The position numbers and the translations under genes are program-made. Shown piece by piece: positions 1 to 5,289 of a stretch of 5,289 bases of DNA. The stretch spans positions 4,809 through 10,097 of the forward strand of contig LIUJ01000146.1 of assembly GCA_001462255.1 (NCBI GenBank), in the 5' to 3' direction. Below the pieces are notes generated by a model. It was not told where the DNA came from and did no database searches. It saw only the letters and a program-made list of their open reading frames with translations. Position 1 is the stretch's first letter. Each line of letters starts with the position of its first letter. The stretch is from Fibrobacteria bacterium GUT77. Lineage in GTDB: Bacteria; Fibrobacterota; Chitinivibrionia; Chitinivibrionales; Chitinispirillaceae.

Positions 1-13
1 GGTTACGCTACAC

Positions 14-46
14 GTCATTGCGAGGAGCGTAGCGACGAAGTAATCC
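14..46. repeat. Dispersed intergenic repeat unit (GTCATTGCGAGG type)
   Basis: The unit begins GTCATTGCGAGGAGCG and ends GAAGTAATCC. From memory it resembles a widely scattered intergenic element whose usual end is GCAATCC. The ends can pair: ATTGC at 17-21 with GTAAT at 40-44, using one G-U wobble where the remembered consensus would give a perfect pair. A second possible pairing joins CGCTAC (6-11) with GTAGCG (29-34). Only one copy is in the window, so dispersal is recalled, not seen. It lies just upstream of the rpoN ribosome binding site and may be transcribed into that leader. Confidence 0.5.
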
Positions 47-59
47 GGGAAGTATCAAT

Positions 60-64
60 AGGAG
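60..64 (+). promoter_or_regulatory. Ribosome binding site fixing the GTG start of rpoN
   Basis: AGGAG sits 6 bases before GTG at 71. An in-frame TAG at 59-61 excludes any start further upstream, and the codons between (GAG, ACC, CTC) are not starts. GTG at 71 is therefore the only sensible start for the full sigma-54 N-terminus. Confidence 0.8.
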
Positions 65-70
65 ACCCTC

Positions 71-1597
71 GTGAACCTCGGTTTGGACATATCGCAACGC
101 CTGCAACAAAAGATGTCGTTCAACATGATACAGTCGTTGAAGCTCTTGCAGGTGAATACGTTGCAACTGGAACAAATGCTTCAAACCGAGCTTGAGCAGA
201 ACCCGCTCCTTGAGGCGAACGAGGAGGTGTCGGCGGACGCGGAGATTGACGCTATGGAGCGCGCGGGGGACGCGGACGGCGAAGGTGAGGATAAGGGCGC
301 GGGCGACGAGGCGGACGAGTATTTGGAGGAACTGACCGGCGGCGGAGACGACGACGGCGGCATAGACTGGGAGGAGTACCTAGAGGACGGTTTTGACCCC
401 GGCGGCGTCTACCGCGAGGAGATCGACCCGAACGAGGAGCGCTACGAGCCGGCGACAGTTTACGAGGAGACGCTTGAGGAGCGGTTGATTGAGCAGTTGT
501 CGGACAAAAAAATAGACGGGCGAACCAAACGGCTTTTGGAGTTTATGATAGGTTGCGTTGACGACGACGGTTATTTGCGCATTGATACGGAGGAACTCGC
601 GGCGCGGACAAGCGCGGCGCCGTGCGAGATTACGGACGCGCTTTCGATTCTTCACCGGCTCGACCCGCCGGGCGTGGGGGCGCGGAATTTACGCGAGTGC
701 CTGCAACTGCAACTCCGCGCCAAAGGCATGGAAAACAGCCTCGCCATGGACATCGTCTCCAAACACTGGGAATTGTTTGAGAAAATGAAAATTCCCGACA
801 TCGCGAAACGGCAAGGCGTGGAACCCAAGCAAGTACAGGAGGCGATAACGGCGATAGCCGGCTTGAACCCGAAGCCCGGCCACAGCTACGGCGACGACGC
901 GGCCGCCCCCGTTATCCCCGACCTTATAGTGAGAAAAGTCGACGACCGCTTCATAGTAACGCTCAACGACGGCTCCATACCGTCGCTCTACATAAACAAG
1001 CGCTACGCCGACATGATAAAACGCGGCAGCAAGGCCAAAAAGGAGGTGAAGGAGTACGTGCGGGAGAAGTTCAACAGCGCCACGTGGTTCATAAAGGCGA
1101 TAGAGCAGCGCCGCACCACCATGCTTAGGGTGATGAACGCGATAGTCGAGCGCCAAAAGGTTTTCTTTGACCGCGGGCCGCCGAACATCGTTCCGCTGAA
1201 ACAACAGGAGATCGCCGACGATATAAACATGCACATATCTACGGTGAGCCGCGTAGTGAACAACAAGTACGTGCAAACGCCGTACGGGATTTTCGAGCTA
1301 CGCTACTTCTTTACGGAGTCGGTGGGGACGCACCACAAAGGCGCGAAAACCGCTACGGCCGCAGCGGCAACCGGGGCGGATAGCGGGGCCGGGACGGAGG
1401 GCGACGTTACCGCCGAGCGTATAAAGAATAAGATCCGGCAGTTAATCGACGGCGAGGATACCAAGAACCCGCTGTCCGACCAAAGGATATCCGAACTGTT
1501 GGAAAAAGAAGGCCTCCCGGCGGCGAGGCGGACGGTGGCGAAGTACCGTGAGCAGATGCGTATCCCCCCCACGCGCATGCGGCAGACCTATGGATAA
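71..1597 (+). CDS. rpoN: RNA polymerase sigma-54 factor (RpoN)
   Basis: Sigma-54 directs core RNA polymerase to -24/-12 promoters, which open only with an AAA+ enhancer-binding activator. The 508-residue product has the whole family layout. Region I (about 1-50) is Gln/Leu-rich with the typical QSLKLLQVNTLQLEQ stretch. A very acidic Region II spans about 51-125. The core-binding domain follows, with GVGARNLRECL at 201-211 and LNPKPG at 265-270. A helix-turn-helix lies at about 378-400 (QQEIADDI, HISTVSRVVNNKY). The RpoN box ARRTVAKYR at 485-493 contacts the -24 element. A low-complexity Ala/Gly/Thr linker (about 424-444) separates the HTH region from the C-terminal domain and looks longer than usual. 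The GTG start is fixed by AGGAG and an upstream in-frame stop. Its end overlaps lipA by 8 bases, where many bacteria instead have a hibernation factor or PTS genes. No -24/-12 promoter was recognised in the window. Confidence 0.97.
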   Translation: MNLGLDISQRLQQKMSFNMIQSLKLLQVNTLQLEQMLQTELEQNPLLEANEEVSADAEIDAMERAGDADGEGEDKGAGDEADEYLEELTGGGDDDGGIDWEEYLEDGFDPGGVYREEIDPNEERYEPATVYEETLEERLIEQLSDKKIDGRTKRLLEFMIGCVDDDGYLRIDTEELAARTSAAPCEITDALSILHRLDPPGVGARNLRECLQLQLRAKGMENSLAMDIVSKHWELFEKMKIPDIAKRQGVEPKQVQEAITAIAGLNPKPGHSYGDDAAAPVIPDLIVRKVDDRFIVTLNDGSIPSLYINKRYADMIKRGSKAKKEVKEYVREKFNSATWFIKAIEQRRTTMLRVMNAIVERQKVFFDRGPPNIVPLKQQEIADDINMHISTVSRVVNNKYVQTPYGIFELRYFFTESVGTHHKGAKTATAAAATGADSGAGTEGDVTAERIKNKIRQLIDGEDTKNPLSDQRISELLEKEGLPAARRTVAKYREQMRIPPTRMRQTYG

Positions 1598-2438
1598 CCG
1601 GCGCTTCCCCCCGTGGCTCAAAAGGCCGCTCGCCCACGAGGGACGCCAAGGCCAAGTCTCCGGCGTCATCGCCGAGTGCCGCCTGAATACGGTCTGCGCC
1701 GAGGCAAAATGCCCCAACCGCGGCGAGTGTTTTAGCAAAGGAAGCGCCGCGTTCCTGATTTTAGGCCCCGTTTGCACCAGAAACTGCGCCTTCTGCGGCG
1801 TAGCGTCCGGGGCGCCGAACCCCATTATTGATACCAACGAGGGAACGCGCCTCGCCGAAGCCGCGTGTAGGATGGGCCTCAACCACGTGGTAATAACGTC
1901 GGTAACAAGGGACGACCTCCCCGACGGCGGCGCGGCTGTGTTCGCCGACGCCGTGTCGTCCGTACGCGATAAGATACCGGAAGCGACTATAGAGGTACTG
2001 ATACCCGACTTTCAGGGATCAACAGATTCCCTGAAAACCGTGTTGGATAGCCGCCCGAACGTACTGAACCACAACATGGAGACCGTAAGCCGCCTCTACC
2101 CGCAAATACGCCCGCAAGCCGCGTACGGCAGGTCGTTGGAGCTGATAAAACGAGCCGCGGACGATGGTCGGTCGATTGTCAAATCCGGGATAATGGTGGG
2201 ATTAGGCGAGACGCCCGACGAGGTTTACGAACTAATGCGCGATTTGCGGTCAGCCGGATGCGGCGTAATAACGGTAGGCCAGTACCTACGCCCGTCCGCC
2301 GAACAAACCCCCGTGGCCGAGTTCATAACCCCGGAGCAATTTAATAAGTATCAAGAAATCGCGCTAAACATAGGCTTCACCAAAGCCTTCTGCGGGCCGT
2401 ACGTCAGGAGCTCATATAGGGCGGATGAATTTTTGTAA
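1590..2438 (+). CDS. lipA: Lipoyl synthase (LipA), radical SAM enzyme
   Basis: LipA inserts two sulfur atoms at C6 and C8 of the octanoyl chain carried on lipoyl domains of 2-oxoacid dehydrogenases and the glycine cleavage H protein. The 282-residue product is of normal length for the family. Both iron-sulfur clusters have their ligands: the auxiliary cluster C36-x4-C41-x5-C47, which is consumed as sulfur donor, and the radical-SAM triad C62-x3-C66-x2-C69. The C-terminal R273-S-S-Y motif supplies the serine ligand of the auxiliary cluster. Other family signatures are TSVTRDDLPDGGA, HNMETV, KSGIMVGLGE and VGQYLRPS. I chose ATG at 1590 because MDNRRFPPWLKRPL matches typical LipA N-termini. A GTG at 1548 would add 14 residues unlike the family. 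No good Shine-Dalgarno precedes 1590; the 8-base overlap with rpoN suggests translational coupling. The octanoyltransferase gene lipB is not in the window. Confidence 0.96.
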   Translation: MDNRRFPPWLKRPLAHEGRQGQVSGVIAECRLNTVCAEAKCPNRGECFSKGSAAFLILGPVCTRNCAFCGVASGAPNPIIDTNEGTRLAEAACRMGLNHVVITSVTRDDLPDGGAAVFADAVSSVRDKIPEATIEVLIPDFQGSTDSLKTVLDSRPNVLNHNMETVSRLYPQIRPQAAYGRSLELIKRAADDGRSIVKSGIMVGLGETPDEVYELMRDLRSAGCGVITVGQYLRPSAEQTPVAEFITPEQFNKYQEIALNIGFTKAFCGPYVRSSYRADEFL

Positions 2439-2469
2439 CATTTATTGTTTTTCAAATATTCTAATATCT

Positions 2470-2499
2470 TTGTATATCTATCGGCGCATATATTATATT
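2470..2499 (+). promoter_or_regulatory. Candidate promoter of the outer-membrane protein gene
   Basis: TTGTAT (2470-2475) and TATATT (2494-2499) are separated by 18 bases in an AT-rich spacer after lipA. TATTAT at 2491-2496 is an alternative -10 with 15-base spacing. Either would give a leader of roughly 70 bases containing the hairpin at 2524-2537. AT-rich DNA yields such matches by chance, so this is suggestive only. Confidence 0.4.
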
Positions 2500-2523
2500 T
2501 ACCCTACGTGAATAAATCAAACC

Positions 2524-2537
2524 CCGCGGAAACGCGG
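2524..2537 (+). promoter_or_regulatory. GAAA-tetraloop hairpin in the leader of the outer-membrane protein gene
   Basis: CCGCG (2524-2528) and CGCGG (2533-2537) form a perfect 5-bp GC stem closed by GAAA, a very stable GNRA loop. With a 2-base bulge of CC the flanking AA/TT can extend it to 7 bp. It lies 39 bases before the GTG start and stands out from AT-rich surroundings. No T tract follows directly, so it is unlikely to be a terminator. A role in mRNA stability, as known for outer-membrane protein messages elsewhere, or in regulation is an inference. Confidence 0.5.
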
Positions 2538-2576
2538 TTACTTTAAACCAATAACAATTAGCAAGCGGAGGTACAA

Positions 2577-3248
2577 GTGAAAAGACGTGCTTTGGTTGTT
2601 GCGATGGCGGTTGCGGCGTTGACGTTGGCGGGGGGGAGTGTGAGTACGGCGCGGGCGGAGTCGGGGGCGTTCATCACCGGAGGACGGTTGGCGTTCAACT
2701 ACTCCAATATCGCGTTCAACAGAACCGATCGTTACGGCAATACTTACGCGGTTGGATACAGCGACGGCGGTTATGGGGTTGAAGCCGGTTTGCAGGGAAG
2801 GTATGCCGTGGTAGAGGGGCAAATGGGCGTCAACATCGGCGCGAATTTTATTTATAGAACCCCCTTTTACTATTACAACGGTTGGAGCGGTAAGTCTTGG
2901 AATTCAAACGAAATGGCCATAAGCGTGCCCCTGCTGTTTGAGGTGAGCCCATCCACATTCGGCGCCAATAGCTCGTCCGTCTATGAGATTATATTCTTTC
3001 AAATCGGGGTACAGGCGGATTATGTGTTCAACTACGCTGAAACATACGACAACAAATCACGAGATGAAGACAATATGCTATGGGGTAGAGAGAAGGTCAA
3101 CGTAGGCCTCGTCATCGGTGCCGTAGGCTATTTCAACAGCCACTGCTCTCTCGATCTCAGATATCTACTCGGGCTTACCAGTTTTGACAAAGACGATAAG
3201 AAGTCGTACCTATACTCCGGCAGTTTGGGTCTGAGCTTCTATCTTTAA
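2577..3248 (+). CDS. Secreted outer-membrane beta-barrel protein (porin-like)
   Basis: The 223-residue product begins with a clear Sec signal peptide: KRR at 2-4, a hydrophobic core at 5-19, and a likely signal peptidase I cut after ARA (25-27). There is no lipobox cysteine. The mature part has no hydrophobic helix and alternates hydrophobic, aromatic and glycine residues, as in membrane beta strands (for example 66-74, 84-93, 114-122, 139-151, 173-186, 191-201). The last strand, YSGSLGLSFYL, runs to the C-terminus, as in barrels inserted by the BAM machinery. SVPLLFEV and LDLRYLLGLTSFDKDD resemble the PorT/OMP_b-brl families of the FCB group. It is small for a diffusion porin, so a structural or assembly role is as likely as transport. 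GTG at 2577 follows GGAGG (2567-2571) by 5 bases, and an in-frame TAG at 2559 rules out earlier starts. It appears to be a single-gene unit between its own promoter and the palindrome at 3252. Confidence 0.8.
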   Translation: MKRRALVVAMAVAALTLAGGSVSTARAESGAFITGGRLAFNYSNIAFNRTDRYGNTYAVGYSDGGYGVEAGLQGRYAVVEGQMGVNIGANFIYRTPFYYYNGWSGKSWNSNEMAISVPLLFEVSPSTFGANSSSVYEIIFFQIGVQADYVFNYAETYDNKSRDEDNMLWGREKVNVGLVIGAVGYFNSHCSLDLRYLLGLTSFDKDDKKSYLYSGSLGLSFYL

Positions 3249-3251
3249 TTG

Positions 3252-3303
3252 AATGACGTAGAAACGGGCGACCGAGGACGGTCGCCCCTACGTTTCCGTC
3301 ATT
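3252..3303. repeat. Imperfect palindrome, candidate bidirectional terminator
   Basis: Three nested pairs of arms are visible: AATGACG (3252-3258) with CGTCATT (3297-3303), GAAACG (3261-3266) with CGTTTC (3291-3296), and GGCGACC (3267-3273) with GGTCGCC (3280-3286). This gives 20 bp of stem, broken by an unpaired TA on the left and CCTA on the right, with a 6-base GAGGAC loop. It starts 3 bases after the outer-membrane gene stop. A run of seven T (3310-3316) follows, but 6 bases beyond the stem rather than against it. The GGGCGACC...GGTCGCCCCTACG core recalls a family of dispersed intergenic palindromes, which is memory and not a search. Transcription termination and 3' end protection are the likely effects. 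Confidence 0.75.
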
Positions 3304-3331
3304 ACCGTATTTTTTTCAAAAAGTCCCAACA

Positions 3332-3337
3332 TATTAT
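3332..3337 (+). promoter_or_regulatory. Weak -10-like element just upstream of the transporter
   Basis: TATTAT ends 7 bases before the ATG at 3345, so a transcript from it would start at or next to the start codon. That would fit the absence of a Shine-Dalgarno sequence. No convincing -35 hexamer lies at the right distance; only the T-rich stretch near 3309-3316 is there. The region is AT-rich, so chance is a real alternative. Confidence 0.25.
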
Positions 3338-3344
3338 TTAAATT

Positions 3345-4328
3345 ATGGACACATCCAAACTTTTAGAGATTTTACGAATAACCCTCCCAGTTTTCGCTAT
3401 GCTTGCCTTGGGCAACGTCCTCTCCCGCGCCAAAAAAATGGACGAGAGCCACCAGGCCTTCCTAAACTGGCTTGTCTACTACATCTCCCTCCCCGCCCTT
3501 ATTTTCGTAGGCATGGCGACACAACCTATCCGCAACTTAATGCACGCCGACTTTATATGGACGACGCTGATATCAATGTTATTGATACTGATAATCTTCA
3601 TCGCGTTGGCGCTCTTTATGCGGTTAGACAGAAAGACCGCTGTCGTCATGGTCTTCTCCACCTACTGGTCAAACTGCGCCTACATGGGATTTCCCCTGTC
3701 GCAATCGGCCTTCGGCGACACCGGTTTTCTCATGGCCGCCATACTGAACGCCGTCACCATGCCTATACTCGTCGCCATAACGTTTGTGATGGTAAGTTTC
3801 TGTTCCGACAAGCACCAGAGCACGCTCAAATCCATACGCGACGCTTTGCTAAACCCCATAATTTTAGCGTCGGCGGCGGGGATACTCTACTCGCTTTGCG
3901 CCGACCTGCTCGGCTTCGGCGAGGGCGGCAGGCGCTTGCCGACAGTCGCAGGAGAGTTGCTCGGAATATGCGAAATCGCCATGAAAACGGTAGGAACCAT
4001 GGGGATAACCCTTGCGCTTATAGCGGTAGGCGGGAAGTTGCGCTTCCGCTTCTTTGGAAAAAACGTTTTGCCGTTGGTACTGTCCGCCGTAGGAAAATTA
4101 GCTATACTCCCGTTGATAACGCTGTTGATAATGCGGTATTTCTTCCCGGAAGCGATCCCGACGGTAGTAGGTTCCGCCGTGTTGTTAATGACAATGCCGG
4201 CGGCTGTAACGGGAGCGGTAATCTCCGCCAAATTCGGCCTAAACGAGGAGTTCGTGTCGGCAGTGCTCGCCGTCAGCATGCTGGGTGGCGTTGTGGCGAT
4301 ACCGGTTTGGCTCTATGTGTTGCTGTAG
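3345..4328 (+). CDS. AEC-family (auxin efflux carrier-like) permease
   Basis: The 327-residue product is an inner-membrane protein with about ten hydrophobic segments (roughly 8-27, 38-58, 70-92, 98-118, 127-152, 168-189, 206-229, 241-265, 271-294 and 303-327), in two halves joined by a loop at about 153-167 and 190-203. Length and layout fit the AEC (Mem_trans) family. Family-like features are LPVFAMLALGNVLSR at the N-terminus, the polar-glycine stretch SNCAYMGFPL at 109-118 followed by FGDTGF, and ITLALIAVGGKL at 221-232. Bacterial members move small carboxylates such as malate or malonate, but the substrate cannot be read here. ATG at 3345 is supported by the family-like N-terminus and by an in-frame TAA at 3339-3341. 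No Shine-Dalgarno is present. It is monocistronic by spacing. Confidence 0.9.
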   Translation: MDTSKLLEILRITLPVFAMLALGNVLSRAKKMDESHQAFLNWLVYYISLPALIFVGMATQPIRNLMHADFIWTTLISMLLILIIFIALALFMRLDRKTAVVMVFSTYWSNCAYMGFPLSQSAFGDTGFLMAAILNAVTMPILVAITFVMVSFCSDKHQSTLKSIRDALLNPIILASAAGILYSLCADLLGFGEGGRRLPTVAGELLGICEIAMKTVGTMGITLALIAVGGKLRFRFFGKNVLPLVLSAVGKLAILPLITLLIMRYFFPEAIPTVVGSAVLLMTMPAAVTGAVISAKFGLNEEFVSAVLAVSMLGGVVAIPVWLYVLL

Positions 4329-4364
4329 ATCAGCGGACGCGGCGGGGATTTTTTTAAATTTCGC

Positions 4365-4398
4365 TTGCGTTGATTTGGTGAAAAATAGTATATTTAAT
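4365..4398 (+). promoter_or_regulatory. Candidate promoter of the last two genes
   Basis: Two overlapping sigma-70-like pairs are possible: TTGATT (4370-4375) with TTTAAT (4393-4398), spacing 17, or TTGCGT (4365-4370) with TATATT (4389-4394), spacing 18. Either gives a leader of about 30-40 bases before the ATG at 4435. The spacer after the transporter also has a seven-T run (4349-4355), but no good stem sits directly before it. Confidence 0.35.
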
Positions 4399-4434
4399 AT
4401 TTGCGGTGAACCTTAATTTTGGAGAGTAAAGGTA

Positions 4435-4635
4435 ATGGACGAAAAAAGCATAAATGAACATATCGGACAGTTTGTCGACCTGCTTGAAAGCGGAGAGTAT
4501 CCCCAACTTGTTATGGAAAATGACGAGCGTGGAGACGAATGGGCTATTGGCGGCGAGTCTTTGACGGATTATGCGGCTAGAATAAGAAGGCCGGAAAACT
4601 ACGCGTATATATCCAATCGCCATAGGTCTAAATAG
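4435..4635 (+). CDS. Small acidic protein of unknown function
   Basis: This ORF encodes 66 residues that I do not recognise. It is preceded by GGAG (4421-4424) 10 bases before the ATG, which supports translation. The product is soluble, with no signal peptide, membrane segment or cysteine. The first half is acidic (MDEKSINEH, DLLESGEY, ENDERGDEW) and the tail is basic (RIRRPE, SNRHRSK). The stop is TAG at 4633. The next ORF starts 18 bases on, in the same reading frame, so the two are surely co-transcribed if both are real. Size, charge and order would fit a small partner of the larger protein, such as an antitoxin, immunity or regulatory protein, but nothing in the sequence shows that. Alternatively it is the N-terminal part of one gene interrupted by the TAG. 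Confidence 0.6.
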   Translation: MDEKSINEHIGQFVDLLESGEYPQLVMENDERGDEWAIGGESLTDYAARIRRPENYAYISNRHRSK

Positions 4636-4637
4636 GA

Positions 4638-4644
4638 TAAGGAG
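4638..4644 (+). promoter_or_regulatory. Ribosome binding site deciding the GTG start of the last gene
   Basis: TAAGGAG ends 9 bases before GTG at 4654, a strong match at good spacing. The next in-frame ATG (4735) has no such site. This is the main argument that the downstream ORF starts on its own and is not a read-through product. Confidence 0.65.
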
Positions 4645-4653
4645 CGCCGTACC

Positions 4654-5289
4654 GTGAGGTGTAAATATACTGAATACAAAGACCTATACCAAAAACACAA
4701 AGATATTATCGTAGGATTGGATAAAGACCTAAGCATGAGAGCCGCGACGTTTTATGATAGCGACATTTTAGGTATTCCGGTCTCCGAGTTAATATATAGC
4801 CCCAACTTCGCGTTGATAGACGAAGTCGTGCTGAATACTATTGTTGACCTTGACCGAATAAAAAAATATCATCCGGTAAACAACCCGACACGCTATAAAT
4901 ACGCCGCATACCTAGGTTTTTGGTGGCAAAGGGTAAGACCGTTTTTATGCAAAGCCGACGATTATAACCAATTGCGTCAATTGTCGCAAAAATTGACTGT
5001 AACCAAAGCCCCAAACGAAGATACATATCCTATTGTCTTGGATATATCCAAATCCGTTAACGAAATCTTTATAAGTGACTATATTCTAAAAACAATACAA
5101 ATACCATCAGGTCAAACATCGGTATGTGATGACAGTCAAGGCAAAACTATTGATTACGGCGATATAAAAGATTCGTTGGAATATTTTTTGAGATATCGAA
5201 ATTATAACGCACAAAATTTGGAACTATTCCTAAAGGGATTCAACGTGTGCCCTATGTGTGTGGCCTCATGGGTCTGTTACAAGAAGTGT
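4654..5289 (+). CDS. Unrecognised protein, 3' end cut by the window edge
   Basis: From GTG at 4654 the frame stays open for 212 codons to the last base, so the C-terminus is missing. The visible part is a soluble, tyrosine-rich mixed alpha/beta protein with no signal peptide or membrane helix. Notable stretches are NNPTRYKYAAYLGFWWQRVRPF at about 76-97 (NNPTRYK and AAYLGFWW in particular), SKSVNEIFISDY in the middle and LEYFLRYRNY near 185. An N/K...FW...RP block followed by an NE motif and a YxLRYR motif reminds me of uncharacterised proteins in Bacteroidota-like genomes, but I cannot name a family. The last residues hold four cysteines, C199-x2-C202-x5-C208-x3-C212, possibly a metal site. 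Two further cysteines are at 3 and 99. AT content is higher than in rpoN, lipA or the transporter. It follows the 66-residue ORF in the same frame with its own ribosome binding site. Confidence 0.7.
   Translation, partial: MRCKYTEYKDLYQKHKDIIVGLDKDLSMRAATFYDSDILGIPVSELIYSPNFALIDEVVLNTIVDLDRIKKYHPVNNPTRYKYAAYLGFWWQRVRPFLCKADDYNQLRQLSQKLTVTKAPNEDTYPIVLDISKSVNEIFISDYILKTIQIPSGQTSVCDDSQGKTIDYGDIKDSLEYFLRYRNYNAQNLELFLKGFNVCPMCVASWVCYKKC

Noticed and set aside
1..70. The tail of an upstream gene in frame 1, which has no stop before about base 196.
   Set aside because: It would have to run more than 120 bases into rpoN, and the stretch contains an intergenic repeat. No protein motif is visible.
689..1276. 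A 195-codon open frame on the - strand inside rpoN.
   Set aside because: The opposite strand encodes conserved sigma-54 domains over the whole span, and no ribosome binding site or family pattern supports the antisense frame.
1548..1589. An upstream GTG that would extend LipA by 14 residues.
   Set aside because: The added residues do not resemble LipA N-termini, no Shine-Dalgarno precedes it, and it would lie fully within the conserved end of rpoN.
1442..1882. A 146-codon open frame on the - strand across the rpoN-lipA junction.
   Set aside because: It lies opposite the RpoN box and both LipA cysteine motifs. Composition is typical of an antisense shadow.
2427..2461. Inverted repeat GAATTTTTG / CAAATATTC at the end of lipA as a terminator.
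   Set aside because: The stem is almost all A-T with a mismatch and a 17-base loop. It is too weak to call.
4322..4355. GCTG/CAGC stem followed by a T run after the transporter as a terminator.
   Set aside because: The stem is only 4 bp and lies 14 bases before the T run, so it lacks intrinsic terminator geometry.
3557..4357. A 266-codon open frame on the + strand overlapping the transporter gene.
   Set aside because: It is Arg/His/Gly-rich with no recognisable motifs, and the frame it overlaps encodes a convincing ten-segment permease. It is a shadow of GC-rich coding DNA.
2439..4434. Sigma-54 -24/-12 promoters in the intergenic spacers, given the nearby rpoN.
   Set aside because: I found no TGGCAC-N5-TTGCA-like match in the spacers at 2439-2576, 3249-3344 or 4329-4434.
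4633..4635. TAG as pyrrolysine or another recoded amino acid.
   Set aside because: The transporter also ends in TAG at a natural C-terminus, and a good ribosome binding site follows 4633. No recoding signal or Pyl machinery is visible.

Overview
The window looks like a chromosomal segment of a diderm bacterium. It holds, all on the + strand, sigma-54 (rpoN), lipoyl synthase (lipA), a secreted beta-barrel outer-membrane protein, an AEC-family membrane transporter, and an AT-richer pair of unrecognised genes, the second of which runs off the right edge. The outer-membrane protein ends like the porin-like barrels common in the Fibrobacterota/Bacteroidota (FCB) group. Together with sigma-54, frequent GTG starts and mostly clear Shine-Dalgarno sequences, it makes a Fibrobacterota-like organism my best guess; the phylum is an inference.

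Layout. Bases 1-70 hold an intergenic repeat unit and the rpoN ribosome binding site. rpoN (71-1597) and lipA (1590-2438) overlap by 8 bases, so they are probably co-transcribed and translationally coupled. A 138-base AT-rich spacer then carries a likely promoter and a small GAAA-loop hairpin ahead of the outer-membrane protein gene (2577-3248). That gene is followed within 3 bases by a strong imperfect palindrome (3252-3303) and a T tract. The AEC transporter (3345-4328) comes next and has no visible Shine-Dalgarno sequence. After a 106-base spacer with a possible promoter, a 66-codon ORF (4435-4635) and an open-ended ORF (4654 to the window end, at least 212 codons) form a two-gene unit.

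How the genes relate. rpoN and lipA are housekeeping or regulatory genes with no obvious functional link; overlap is the only sign of joint expression. The outer-membrane protein and the transporter each look like single transcription units separated by the palindrome. The last two ORFs probably belong together. They have lower GC than the genes to their left, and they share one reading frame, separated by a single TAG plus six codons before the second start. I cannot assign either a function, and they are the most interesting part of the window. No tRNA, rRNA, CRISPR array, transposase or integrase is visible.
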